The notes under the pieces were generated by a model. It ran no database searches, was not told where the DNA came from, and saw only the letters and a program-made list of their open reading frames with translations. A DNA stretch of 47,775 nt from an uncultured Christensenella sp. (GTDB lineage: Bacteria; Bacillota; Clostridia; Christensenellales; Borkfalkiaceae): NCBI GenBank assembly GCA_910578065.1, contig CAJTPB010000015.1, positions 1 to 47,775 of the forward strand, written 5' to 3'. Below, piece after piece: positions 30,904 through 39,485 of the stretch (its first letter is position 1; each line of letters begins with the position of its first letter). The position numbers were made by a program, and so were the translations under genes.

Positions 30904-32268
30904 ATGGACAAAATCAAGCTGTTAAAAGACAGAAAGTCCGCGGTAATCGCGGCGGGAACGCAGATCCGTTCGCAGATCGCTGCGCTTACGGATGAAGGAA
31001 GTTTTATGGAACTTTCCGCTTTCAGCTTTTCCGAAAACGAATTTTTTGACGAAGGCGCATTGGGCGAAGGGGTTGTAACGGGATTTGCGACGGTAGAAGG
31101 ATATCCCTTTTCCATCATCGCGCAAAATTTCGCGGTGTTATCGGGCGGAATGTCTAAGGCGAATTGCGCGAAGATCGCGCGCGCGTTAAACGGCGCGGAA
31201 AAGAACGAAACGCCCGTTATTTATTTATTGCAGACGCACGGCGTGCAGGTGGGCGAAGGCGTTCACGTTATGGAAGGCATCGGGGAACTGCTGTTGAAGG
31301 CAACGCAGTTAAAGGGTACGGTGCCGCAATACGCCGTAATTTTGGGCGACGTGTACGGTTCTGCGGCGGCGCTTGCGGCAATTTGTGATTTTGTCTTTTT
31401 TCTGCCCGAAAGCGCGCTTTGCGTAAATTCTCCGCTCGTGCTTTCCGCAAAAGCGGGAAAGAATTTGAAAAAAGAAGAGGTGGGCGGATACGCCGCTTTG
31501 AAAAATGCGGGAATCCCCGCCGTTTCCGTAAAGAGCATAAAAGAGGTATCCTCTTCGGTCGCAAAAATTACGGAACTTTTAAACGGCGCCGTAAAAGAAG
31601 TTTCCGAAGCGGAACTCAATAAAGCGTGCCCCGCGCTCAACAAAGGGATCACGGCGGAATCCGTTTGCTCTATTCTCGAAGATCGTATCGAAGTCGGCGC
31701 GAATACGTCGCCCGAAATCAAAACGTCGCTCGGGCGCATAGGCGGCATTTCCGTCGCCGCAGTCGTTTTCGGCGAGGGCGTTTTGCTCGACGCGTTAAAC
31801 GTGAAAAAAATCAAAAATTTTGCCGAACTCGCTTGTTGTTACGGGCTTCCGCTTATAACCTTTGTAGACTGTGCGGGGATCAAGCCCGAACTTTGCGTAA
31901 ACGACAGTAGCGTTTTAAAGGAAATTACCGAATACCTTTCTATCTTAGACGCAACGGATACGGCGAAAATCGCAGTTGTAACGGGAAAAGCGGTCGGATT
32001 AGGCTATTCGCTGTTTGCGGCGAAGTCCGTCGGGTTCGATTATACGTTTGCGCTTGCGACCGCGCAGATTTCGCTGTTCGACGGCGCGCAGGGCGCGGAA
32101 ATCGAGTTTGCGGAAGAAAAAGCGGATAAAGAAAAACTTGCGGAGCGGTACGCGCAAGAACAGGCGGATCCCGTTCATGCGGCGCGCGGCGGCTATCTCG
32201 ACGAAATCGTAGAACCGCAGTTTATAAAACAGTATTTGATCATGGCGTTGCAAACGCTTGGAAAGTGA
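30904..32268 (+). CDS. MmdA-type (12S-like) acyl-CoA carboxyltransferase subunit
   Basis: A 454-residue carboxyltransferase of the crotonase-fold family that includes MmdA, the 12S subunit of transcarboxylase and AccA/AccD. Two homologous halves are visible, with GALGEGVVTGFATVEG and VLSGGMSKANCAKIARAL in the first and LPLITFVDCAGIKPE in the second. It is shorter and more divergent than typical MmdA (about 510), so the acyl-CoA substrate is uncertain. It opens an operon with OadG-, biotin-carrier-, OadB- and OadA-like genes. It would move a carboxyl group between an acyl-CoA (malonyl- or methylmalonyl-CoA by family) and the biotin of the carrier. AGAGG precedes the ATG. Confidence 0.75.
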   Translation: MDKIKLLKDRKSAVIAAGTQIRSQIAALTDEGSFMELSAFSFSENEFFDEGALGEGVVTGFATVEGYPFSIIAQNFAVLSGGMSKANCAKIARALNGAEKNETPVIYLLQTHGVQVGEGVHVMEGIGELLLKATQLKGTVPQYAVILGDVYGSAAALAAICDFVFFLPESALCVNSPLVLSAKAGKNLKKEEVGGYAALKNAGIPAVSVKSIKEVSSSVAKITELLNGAVKEVSEAELNKACPALNKGITAESVCSILEDRIEVGANTSPEIKTSLGRIGGISVAAVVFGEGVLLDALNVKKIKNFAELACCYGLPLITFVDCAGIKPELCVNDSSVLKEITEYLSILDATDTAKIAVVTGKAVGLGYSLFAAKSVGFDYTFALATAQISLFDGAQGAEIEFAEEKADKEKLAERYAQEQADPVHAARGGYLDEIVEPQFIKQYLIMALQTLGK

Positions 32269-32275
32269 GGGAAAT

Positions 32276-32605
32276 ATGAACGGCATCAATTTGTTGGACG
32301 GATGGTTTCAATTCCCCGTCGGCGACGCCGCGTTTTACGCGATATTCGGGTTTATGTTCGTCTTTCTCGGAATCACGCTTTTGATCGTCATCTTAACTTG
32401 TTTGGGGAAGGGGATGGACGCTTGGCGCGGAAGAAAAAGAAAACAGCCCAAAACGGATAAAGAAACGGCGGCATTGCCCGAAGCTACGCAAGAAGAGGGG
32501 GTATCTCCCCAAGTAATCGCGGCGATCACGGCGGCGATTGCGGCGTATACCGAAGAGCAGGCAAGCAAGTGCGATTTTGTCGTAAAAAGAATCAGGAAAA
32601 TTTAA
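32276..32605 (+). CDS. OadG/MmdD-like small membrane subunit
   Basis: A 109-residue protein with one membrane helix (about residues 18-42, FYAIFGFMFVFLGITLLIVI) and a charged cytoplasmic tail ending in a helical segment. This is the build of the gamma/delta subunit that anchors and assembles sodium-pumping decarboxylases. GAGG lies 6 nt before ATG 32276, which I prefer over an upstream in-frame ATG inside the previous gene. It starts 8 nt after the carboxyltransferase stop. Confidence 0.8.
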   Translation: MNGINLLDGWFQFPVGDAAFYAIFGFMFVFLGITLLIVILTCLGKGMDAWRGRKRKQPKTDKETAALPEATQEEGVSPQVIAAITAAIAAYTEEQASKCDFVVKRIRKI

Positions 32606-32620
32606 GGAGATCATAAATAT

Positions 32621-32977
32621 ATGCGCAACTTTATTATCACGGTAGAAGGTAAAAAATACGAAGTGGAAGTGGAAGAAGTAGGCGGAGCGGAAAGCGTTTC
32701 CGCGCCCGTCGTAGCGGCGACGCCTGCGGCAAAAGCGCCCGTATCCGCGCCCGCGGTTTCCGCAAAAGGGGAAAAGGTGCTTTCTCCCTTCCCCGGACTG
32801 ATTAAAAACCTGCTTGTCGAAAACGGCGCGGCGGTAAAAAAGGATCAGCCCATTCTCGTATTGGAAGCAATGAAAATGGATAACGATATCACGGCTCCGT
32901 GCGACGGGAAGATCGCCTATCAAGTCGTAAAAGGCGCGAACGTGGAATCGGATGCGGTTCTTGCGGTAATCGGCTGA
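32621..32977 (+). CDS. Biotin carboxyl carrier protein of the decarboxylase
   Basis: A 118-residue biotin carrier. The N-terminal 25 residues form a small beta unit (FIITVEGKKYEVEVEEVGG), a proline/alanine linker follows (about residues 28-47), then a biotinyl domain with the biotinylated lysine in LEAMKMDND (K85). The protein swings carboxybiotin between the carboxyltransferase and the membrane beta subunit. The length fits the MmdC/GcdC/1.3S type. GGAG lies upstream of the ATG, and it is 15 nt behind the OadG-like gene. Confidence 0.93.
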   Translation: MRNFIITVEGKKYEVEVEEVGGAESVSAPVVAATPAAKAPVSAPAVSAKGEKVLSPFPGLIKNLLVENGAAVKKDQPILVLEAMKMDNDITAPCDGKIAYQVVKGANVESDAVLAVIG

Positions 32978-32995
32978 TCGGGAGAAGAAACGGTT

Positions 32996-34183
32996 ATGCA
33001 AATAAATTTACTCGTCGATATCGGCGGTATTTTTTCCAATCTGTGGGAATCGATGGGGGTTTCGCAGGGGACTTGGCAGAATTACGTTATGCTGCTTATT
33101 TCCTTCGTCCTCATGTATCTTGCGATCGTGAAAAAGTACGAACCGATGCTGTTATTGCCTATCGCGTTCGGCATGTTTTTGATCAACATTCCGGGGGCGG
33201 AAAAAATTCTGTGGGGCACTTATGCCGAGGGCGTGGAACATACTTATGATAATACCGAAAACAGAGGGCTTTTATGGTATCTGTATTTCGGCGTCGATAA
33301 AGTTATTTATCCGCCTTTAATCTTCCTCGGGATCGGTGCGATGACCGATTTCGGACCGTTGATCGCAAACCCCAAAAGTATGCTGATCGGCGCGGGCGCG
33401 CAGCTCGGTATCTTTATCGCGCTGTTCGGCGCGGTTCTGCTCGGCTTTACGGGGGCGGCAGCCGCGGCGATCGCGATCATCGGCGGCGCAGACGGACCTA
33501 CTGCGATTTACGTTTCGAAAATGCTTGCCGAACACCTTGTTCCTACCATTGCGATTGCGGCGTATTCTTACATGGCGTTGATTCCCGCCATTCAAAAGCC
33601 CATCATGCGGCTGTTGACGACGAAGAAGGAACGCGCCATTAAAATGAAACCGCTCCGCCAAGTTTCCAAGGTGGAAAAAGTAATTTTCCCCGTAGTGGTC
33701 ACGCTTGTGGTCGGCTTGCTTTTGCCCGACGCATTGCCTTTGCTGGGCATGCTGATGCTGGGTAATCTCTTCCGCGAATCGGGCGTTGTGGAACGGCTTT
33801 CTTCGCAGGCGCAAAACGGACTTATCAACACAGTAACTATTTTCCTCGGAATATCCGTCGGATGCAAAGCGAAAGGGGATATCTTCTTAACTTCGCAAAC
33901 GTTGGGCATTCTTGCGATCGGCATTATCGCATTCTACCTCGGTACGATCGGCGGATTGCTCGTTGCAAAGGTGATGTGCAAACTTTCTAAGGGAAAGATC
34001 AATCCGCTTATCGGTTCGGCGGGCGTTTCCGCGGTGCCTATGGCGGCGCGTATTTCGGAAGACGTGGGCAGGGAAACAGACCCCAGCAACCACTTGCTGA
34101 TGCACGCAATGGGACCTAACGTTGCGGGCGTGATCGGTTCGGCGCTTGCGGCGGGCGTATTGCTCGCTTGCTTCGGCGGCTAA
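32996..34183 (+). CDS. Sodium-pumping decarboxylase beta subunit (OadB/MmdB family)
   Basis: A 395-residue membrane protein with nine or more hydrophobic segments. It decarboxylates carboxybiotin and drives sodium ions out of the cell. The family's key stretches are seen: IIGGADGPTAIYV with the sodium- and proton-linked aspartate (D166 here, D203 in Klebsiella OadB) and GSAGVSAVPMAARISE in the late re-entrant region. The N-terminal segment (INLLVDIGGIFSNLWES) is amphipathic. It is 18 nt behind the biotin carrier gene. Together with the carrier it converts decarboxylation energy into a sodium gradient. Confidence 0.93.
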   Translation: MQINLLVDIGGIFSNLWESMGVSQGTWQNYVMLLISFVLMYLAIVKKYEPMLLLPIAFGMFLINIPGAEKILWGTYAEGVEHTYDNTENRGLLWYLYFGVDKVIYPPLIFLGIGAMTDFGPLIANPKSMLIGAGAQLGIFIALFGAVLLGFTGAAAAAIAIIGGADGPTAIYVSKMLAEHLVPTIAIAAYSYMALIPAIQKPIMRLLTTKKERAIKMKPLRQVSKVEKVIFPVVVTLVVGLLLPDALPLLGMLMLGNLFRESGVVERLSSQAQNGLINTVTIFLGISVGCKAKGDIFLTSQTLGILAIGIIAFYLGTIGGLLVAKVMCKLSKGKINPLIGSAGVSAVPMAARISEDVGRETDPSNHLLMHAMGPNVAGVIGSALAAGVLLACFGG

Positions 34184-34199
34184 ATTTAAGGAGTGTATT

Positions 34200-35618
34200 A
34201 TGGCGAAAAAAATATTGATCATGGATACGATCTTGCGCGACGCGCACCAATCGCAGGCGGCAACGCGTATGACGACGGAACAGATGATTCCCGTCCTCGA
34301 AAAGTTGGACGAAATCGGATATTATTCTTTGGAAGGCTGGGGCGGCGCAACGTTCGATTCGTGCATGCGCTACTTAAACGAAGACCCTTGGGAACGGCTT
34401 AGAACGCTGCGCAAATATTTAAAGAAAACGCCCATTCAAATGCTGCTCCGCGGGCAAAACTTGCTCGGTTACCGCAATTATGCGGACGACCTTGTCGATA
34501 AAGTGGTAGAAAAATCGTTCGAAAACGGCGTGCGCGTCATTCGCGTGTTCGACGCGCTTAACGACCCCCGTAATATTCAGTCTTCCATGCGTGCAATCAA
34601 AAAATACGGCGCGCAGTGCGGCGGCGTTTGCGAAGCTGCAATTTCGTATACGACAAGCCCCGTACACACGTTGGAATACTTTGTAAAACTCGCAAAAACG
34701 TACGAAGATATGGGGGCAGACAACATTTGCATTAAGGATATGGCGAACTTGCTGTTGCCCTTCGATGCGTATCAGCTTGTAACGGCGCTGAAAAAGCAGC
34801 TGCGCCCCGAAACGAAGATTCACCTGCACACGCACAATACAACGGGCACTGGCGACATGGTAAACTTAATGGCGATCCAAGCGGGGGTGGATATTGTGGA
34901 TACCGCGCTTTCGCCTTTGGGCAACGGAACCTCTCAGCCTGCGACCGAACCGCTTGTCGCTACGCTGAAAGGCACCGAATACGATACGGGCATCGACCTC
35001 GAAAAACTGATTCCCATTGCGGCGCATTTTAAAAAGGTGGCGCAGGAATTGGAAAAAGAGGGCACGCTCAATCCCAAGGTTCGGCAGGTAGACGTTAATA
35101 CCTTGATCTATCAAGTTCCGGGTGGGATGCTTTCCAACCTTATGAATCAGCTGAAAAAGGCGGGTAAAGAAGACAAACTGCCCGAAGTACTTGCGGAAGT
35201 TCCCAACGTGCGCGCGGATTGCGGATATCCGCCTTTGGTAACGCCTTCTTCCCAAATCGTGGGAACGCAGGCGGTAATGAACGTTGTAATGGGCGAACGG
35301 TATAAAATGGTCACCAAGGAAACGAAAGATTTGTTTGCCGGCAAATACGGTCAGCTTCCTATGCCCGTAAACGAAGAGGTCGCGAAAAAGGTTTTAAAGG
35401 GAGAAAAGCGAATCGATTACCGCCCCGCGGACGATTTGGAACCCGAATACGAACGCTTAAAGGCGGAAGTTGTCTCAAAGGGATTTTATACGCAGGAAGA
35501 AGACGTTTTATCCTACGCTTCCTTCCCCGAAGTTGCCGAAAACTTCTTTAAATGGAGAAAGGCGAAAAATCAAGGGGTGGATTCCGATCTTGCGAAAACG
35601 GGCGTCTATCCCGTATAA
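34200..35618 (+). CDS. OadA/PycB-type (5S-like) carboxyltransferase without biotin domain
   Basis: A 472-residue TIM-barrel carboxyltransferase that moves CO2 between oxaloacetate/pyruvate and biotin. Metal-binding and catalytic parts are present: DTILRDAHQS (D9 or D14), CIKDMANL with K179, and HLHTHNTTG with H208 and H210. The C-terminal biotinyl domain of full OadA (about 590 residues) is absent, as in the transcarboxylase 5S subunit; the biotin must come from the separate carrier three genes upstream. GGAG lies 9 nt before ATG 34200. It ends the operon. Finding both a 12S-like and a 5S-like subunit in one operon is the notable point. Confidence 0.92.
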   Translation: MAKKILIMDTILRDAHQSQAATRMTTEQMIPVLEKLDEIGYYSLEGWGGATFDSCMRYLNEDPWERLRTLRKYLKKTPIQMLLRGQNLLGYRNYADDLVDKVVEKSFENGVRVIRVFDALNDPRNIQSSMRAIKKYGAQCGGVCEAAISYTTSPVHTLEYFVKLAKTYEDMGADNICIKDMANLLLPFDAYQLVTALKKQLRPETKIHLHTHNTTGTGDMVNLMAIQAGVDIVDTALSPLGNGTSQPATEPLVATLKGTEYDTGIDLEKLIPIAAHFKKVAQELEKEGTLNPKVRQVDVNTLIYQVPGGMLSNLMNQLKKAGKEDKLPEVLAEVPNVRADCGYPPLVTPSSQIVGTQAVMNVVMGERYKMVTKETKDLFAGKYGQLPMPVNEEVAKKVLKGEKRIDYRPADDLEPEYERLKAEVVSKGFYTQEEDVLSYASFPEVAENFFKWRKAKNQGVDSDLAKTGVYPV

Positions 35619-35635
35619 ATTTAAGGAAAGTAAAT

Positions 35636-36382
35636 ATGAATTTGCTGCTTACCAACGACGACGGAATTGCAAGCGAGGGCTTACGCGCCCTCGCTTGCGT
35701 GTTATTTGAAAAAGGTCATACCGTTACGGTGGTCGCGCCGGAAGAGAATAATTCCGCCGTCAGCCATAAACTTACGCTCAAAAACGCGCTGTCTTTGCGC
35801 AAAGCCGATTACGGAAATGGGATTTGCGCGTACGCGCTTTCTGGCACGCCTGCCGATTGTACCTTGTTCTCCTTAAAAGGATTAAAGATTTCGCCCGATT
35901 GTATTATATCCGGCGTCAACGAAGGAATGAATCTCGGAAGCGACTGCATCTATTCGGGTACGGTTGCCGCCGCAGTCGAGGGAGCGCTGAACGGCGTTCC
36001 TTCTATCGCGATTTCCGCATTCTGCGTTTTTTCTTCGTGGAACTTTGGCGGGGAAGATTTTAATAAGTGCGCAAGGATCGCGGCGGAACGGTTAAACGAT
36101 TGGTTTTTGCTCGCCAAAAATACGCGTGGCGGATTGAATGTTAATATTCCCGTCGATCGGGAAATTGCGGGCGAACGGCTGTGTAAATTGGCGCGCAGCG
36201 AATATCGTTCGCAATACGAACGGCTGCAAGACGGCACGTACCGCCGGAAATGGGCGGAACCGAAGAACCAAACGGAGAAAGACTGCGACGAATATTTGAT
36301 CTTGCAAGGTTATATTACGCTGTCGCCGTTAAGCGCGGACATGAACGATTACGGTTATTGGGCAAAGCGGGGGAGCATGTAA
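35636..36382 (+). CDS. surE: 5'/3'-nucleotidase SurE
   Basis: A 248-residue metal-dependent phosphatase acting on nucleoside 5'- and 3'-monophosphates. The SurE signature is at the N-terminus (LLLTNDDGIASEGLRAL, metal-binding D8 and D9), followed by SGTPADC near residue 77 and SGVNEGMNLGSDCIYSGTVAA (shortened: GVNEGMNLGSDCIYSG) near residue 96. The length is typical. AAGGAAAG precedes ATG 35636, 17 nt after the OadA-like gene, so it may share that transcript. Its stop overlaps the next start by one base (TAATG). Confidence 0.95.
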   Translation: MNLLLTNDDGIASEGLRALACVLFEKGHTVTVVAPEENNSAVSHKLTLKNALSLRKADYGNGICAYALSGTPADCTLFSLKGLKISPDCIISGVNEGMNLGSDCIYSGTVAAAVEGALNGVPSIAISAFCVFSSWNFGGEDFNKCARIAAERLNDWFLLAKNTRGGLNVNIPVDREIAGERLCKLARSEYRSQYERLQDGTYRRKWAEPKNQTEKDCDEYLILQGYITLSPLSADMNDYGYWAKRGSM

Positions 36383-37602
36383 TGAAACAAGTCGTCGTCG
36401 TGGGCGGAGGCGCCGCCGGTTTGATGGCGGCGTATGCCGCCGCGAAAAACGGAAACAGCGTAACGTTGATCGAACAAAACGAGAAACTCGGTAAAAAAAT
36501 CTATATTACGGGAAAAGGCAGGTGCAACGTAACGAACGATTGTCTACCCGATGAATTTTTGCAAAACGTAGTGCACGGAGGGAAGTTTTTAACGGGGTGC
36601 ATTTATTCCTTTTCGCCGCAAAAGCTGATGGGGCTGCTCGAAGAAAACGGATTGCCGTTAAAAACGGAACGAGGCAACCGTGTGTTTCCCGTAAGCGATC
36701 ATGCAAGCGACGTAACGAAAACTTTGGAAAGAGTATGTAAAAAAGCGGGCGTTACCTTTATTTTTTCTGAAAAAGTAAAAGAAATCAACGTTTTGCAAGG
36801 TAGTACGTGTGGCATAATAACGGAAAAACGGGAATATCCGTGCGATTGCGCAATTATTTGTACTGGAGGAATGTCTTATCCCGCTACTGGTTCCGCCGGC
36901 GACGGTTATCGTTTTGCGCGGGATTGCGGGCATAAGATCGTAACGCCCGTTCCTTCCCTTGTCGGAATCGATTTAAAAGGCGGTTGGAAAGATGTGCAGG
37001 GGATTTCGTTAAAAAACGCAGTGCTTACGGCGGAGCGTAACGGAAAAACGATTAGTTCGCGCTTGGGTGAATTGTTGTTTACGCATTTCGGGATCAGCGG
37101 TCCGCTTGCGCTTTCTCTTTCTGCGGAAATCAACCGTATCGATTTGAAAGAAGTCGATCTGTTTCTCGATTTTAAACCCGCGCTCGACGAAGCGAAGTTA
37201 GACGCGCGGCTTGTGCGCGATTTTTCCGAACGAAAGAACGAGCAGTTAAAAAACGTAATGCGCGGCTTGCTGCCGGCGAAGTTGGTTTTTCCCGTGCTTT
37301 CCGCGGCGCAAGTGTTGTCCGAAAAACAGGCGAATGCGGTTACGAAAGGGGAGCGTGTGCGATTGGTCGAAACTTTAAAAAAGTTTTCTTTAAAGCCCGT
37401 ATCTTTACGCGGTTTTTCGGAGGCGGTCGTAACTGCGGGCGGGGTGGATTTAAAAGAAATCAATCCCAAAACAATGGAAAGCAAACTTGTAAAAGGATTA
37501 TATTTTTGCGGGGAAACGCTCGATATCGATGCGTACACGGGGGGATTTAACTTGCAATTGGCATTTTCTACGGGATTTGCTGCCGGAAATTCGATAGTTT
37601 AG
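36382..37602 (+). CDS. BaiN/HI0933-family FAD-dependent oxidoreductase
   Basis: A 406-residue flavoprotein. The FAD-binding Rossmann motif VVVVGGGAAGLMAAYAAA is at the N-terminus and GKKIYITGKGRCNVTND follows, both typical of the HI0933/BaiN group. Further family parts are CTGGMSYPATGSAGDG near residue 155 and LYFCGETLDIDAYTGGFNLQ (given as CGETLDIDAYTGGFN) near the C-terminus. The physiological substrate of most members is unknown; the BaiN name does not imply bile-acid metabolism here. It is translationally coupled to surE and lies upstream of the cmk cluster, a neighbourhood I associate with Clostridia. Confidence 0.88.
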   Translation: MKQVVVVGGGAAGLMAAYAAAKNGNSVTLIEQNEKLGKKIYITGKGRCNVTNDCLPDEFLQNVVHGGKFLTGCIYSFSPQKLMGLLEENGLPLKTERGNRVFPVSDHASDVTKTLERVCKKAGVTFIFSEKVKEINVLQGSTCGIITEKREYPCDCAIICTGGMSYPATGSAGDGYRFARDCGHKIVTPVPSLVGIDLKGGWKDVQGISLKNAVLTAERNGKTISSRLGELLFTHFGISGPLALSLSAEINRIDLKEVDLFLDFKPALDEAKLDARLVRDFSERKNEQLKNVMRGLLPAKLVFPVLSAAQVLSEKQANAVTKGERVRLVETLKKFSLKPVSLRGFSEAVVTAGGVDLKEINPKTMESKLVKGLYFCGETLDIDAYTGGFNLQLAFSTGFAAGNSIV

Positions 37603-37663
37603 TCGTTTGTAAAGTATTACGACAGACATAGTATATAGTTTCGGGTAAAATTTTTGCGAACGG

Positions 37664-37692
37664 TTGACATTTTTCTTAACAAAAGTTATAAT
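37664..37692 (+). promoter_or_regulatory. Promoter of the aroH-cmk operon
   Basis: Perfect consensus TTGACA (37664-37669) and TATAAT (37687-37692), spacer 17 nt, 29 nt before the start codon at 37722. Confidence 0.88.
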
Positions 37693-37721
37693 AAAACGGA
37701 AAAACGAACGGAGATAAAAAC

Positions 37722-38729
37722 ATGGTAGTAATTCGCGGCGCAACGACGATCGAGCGGGATGAAAAGGAAGAAATTCAGGCGGCTGTAAAAGAGCTGTTAG
37801 ATAAAATCACCCTTTCAAACCGTATCGAAAAAAGCGAAATATTGAGCATTGTATTTTCGAGCACGTCGGATATTCACGCATATTATCCCGCAAAAGCGGC
37901 GCGGGAAGCGGGGTATGAAAGCAGTTCGCTTTTTTCCGCCATGGAACCGGAAATCGACGGCGGCCTGCCTCTGTGCATTCGGGTAATGCTGTTTCTAGAA
38001 AAAAATATTCTTCCCAAACATATATATCTGCGCGGGGCGCGCGTATTGCGCAAAGACGTTGCGGAAAAATTTAACGTCGCCATCGACGGACCTGCGGGAA
38101 GCGGAAAATCGACCGTAGCAAAAGCGCTTGCGCACGATTATAAAATTTTGTATCTCGATACTGGCGCCATGTATCGCGCTTGCGCGTTGGCGGCTATGCA
38201 AGCGTGTGCTTCTCTCGACAGCGAAGAGGAAGTGGCGCGCATGGCGGAAACGCTTTCTTTGGATGTAGAGTACCGCGACGGCGTTCAGCACACGCTGTTG
38301 TTCGGAAAAGACGTTTCGGAAGAGATCCGCGAACCAAGCGTTTCCATGGCGGCTTCGACGGTTTCGAAATATCCTTCCATCCGCGCAAAAATGGTGGAAA
38401 AACAACGGGAAATCGCCGCGAAAATGTCTTGCGTGTTAGACGGGCGGGATATCGGTTCTGTCGTGCTGCCCGCGGCGGAATTTAAATTTTTCTTAACGGC
38501 TTCGCCCGACGTGCGCGCAAAACGCCGCTTTGACGAATTAAAGGCAAAGGGGCACGACGTTAATTTCGACGATTTGAAAAAGGAGATCCAAGCGCGCGAC
38601 TTGCAAGACAGCACGCGGGAATTTTCCCCGTTAAAAGTTGCCGAAGACGCCGTTGTGATCGATACTTCTTGCCTTTCCGTGCAAGAAGTGCTTGCGGAGA
38701 TCAAGCGTAAAATTCAGGAGAAAATATAA
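37722..38729 (+). CDS. AroH-type chorismate mutase fused to cytidylate kinase
   Basis: A 335-residue fusion. Residues 1-115 are an AroH-class chorismate mutase (VIRGATTIERDEKEEI at the start, CIRVMLF and HIYLRGARVLRKD near 88-112), which turns chorismate into prephenate. Residues 116-335 are cytidylate kinase, with P-loop GPAGSGKST (123-131), YLDTGAMYRA and LDGRDIGSVVLP, which phosphorylates CMP and dCMP. Both halves look complete, so two unrelated activities share one chain. The gene follows a consensus promoter, has GGAG upstream and overlaps plsC by one base (TAATG). AroH normally stands alone at about 120 residues. Confidence 0.92.
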   Translation: MVVIRGATTIERDEKEEIQAAVKELLDKITLSNRIEKSEILSIVFSSTSDIHAYYPAKAAREAGYESSSLFSAMEPEIDGGLPLCIRVMLFLEKNILPKHIYLRGARVLRKDVAEKFNVAIDGPAGSGKSTVAKALAHDYKILYLDTGAMYRACALAAMQACASLDSEEEVARMAETLSLDVEYRDGVQHTLLFGKDVSEEIREPSVSMAASTVSKYPSIRAKMVEKQREIAAKMSCVLDGRDIGSVVLPAAEFKFFLTASPDVRAKRRFDELKAKGHDVNFDDLKKEIQARDLQDSTREFSPLKVAEDAVVIDTSCLSVQEVLAEIKRKIQEKI

Positions 38730-39475
38730 TGTCCGAAGAGGAGAAAAAACTTTCCCGCAAAGACAAGAAAGAAAAAAAGAAAGCGGAAAAGCTGAAAAAA
38801 AAGCGGGAAGTGCGTTTATTCCCCGCAAATAAAAAAGGGAAGCATAAAATGCGCGTAATGGATTTATTGCGCATCATGTTTTATCCCATTCATTCCATCG
38901 TATATCCGTTTAAATTATACGGTAATAAAAAGGTAGGAAAGGGCGCTTACGTCTATGTGGGGAACCACTATTGCCTATGGGATATTTTTTATCCCGCGCA
39001 TACGACGTGGGAGGGGATCCATTTCCTTGCAAAACAATCCATTTTGGAAGCGCCCATAGTCGGCAGGTGGGCGCGCGGGTGCGGCGTGATCGGCGCCCAG
39101 CGCGACGGATCGGACGTTCGCACGGTAATGGACGCCATGCGGGTGTTGAAAAACGGAGAAAAAATTTCCATTTTCCCCGAAGGTACGCGCAACAAGGTAT
39201 CGGACGAAGAGTTTTTGCCTTTTCACGGCGGCGCGGCGATGTTTGCGATTAAAACGAAAACGCCCGTAATACCTTTTGCCATTTGCAACCGCCCCAAAGT
39301 ATTCCGCAAAACGCACGTCGTATTCGGCGAGCCGATGGAATTTACGGAATATTACGGCAAAAAATTGACCGCAGCCGATTATGAGGAAGCGGAAGAAAAG
39401 CTGAAAAACGCGATTTACACTCTACGCGAAGAGCACCGCGCATTTCTGCGCGAGAAAAAGCGGAAACGGAAATAA
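38729..39475 (+). CDS. plsC: 1-acyl-sn-glycerol-3-phosphate acyltransferase
   Basis: A 248-residue acyltransferase that makes phosphatidic acid from lysophosphatidic acid at the membrane. The catalytic H-x4-D is NHYCLWD (H80, D85), the glycerol-phosphate-binding FPEGTRN starts at residue 149, and VIPFAICNRPKV carries the fourth motif. The N-terminal 35 residues are strongly basic, unlike the hydrophobic anchor of many PlsC proteins, and may bind the membrane electrostatically. It starts on the last base of the upstream stop codon (TAATG). Confidence 0.93.
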   Translation: MSEEEKKLSRKDKKEKKKAEKLKKKREVRLFPANKKGKHKMRVMDLLRIMFYPIHSIVYPFKLYGNKKVGKGAYVYVGNHYCLWDIFYPAHTTWEGIHFLAKQSILEAPIVGRWARGCGVIGAQRDGSDVRTVMDAMRVLKNGEKISIFPEGTRNKVSDEEFLPFHGGAAMFAIKTKTPVIPFAICNRPKVFRKTHVVFGEPMEFTEYYGKKLTAADYEEAEEKLKNAIYTLREEHRAFLREKKRKRK

Positions 39476-39485
39476 AAGGAACGTC

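Noticed and set aside
36382..37602. Bile-acid 7-dehydroxylation gene baiN
   Set aside because: The family name is shared by many flavoproteins of unknown role, and no bai genes are nearby.
37610..37628. Second transfer origin or attachment site in the chromosome
   Set aside because: It matches 13968-13986 at 18 of 19 bases, but there is no recombinase, no repeat partner and no mobile gene nearby, and a match this good is plausible by chance.
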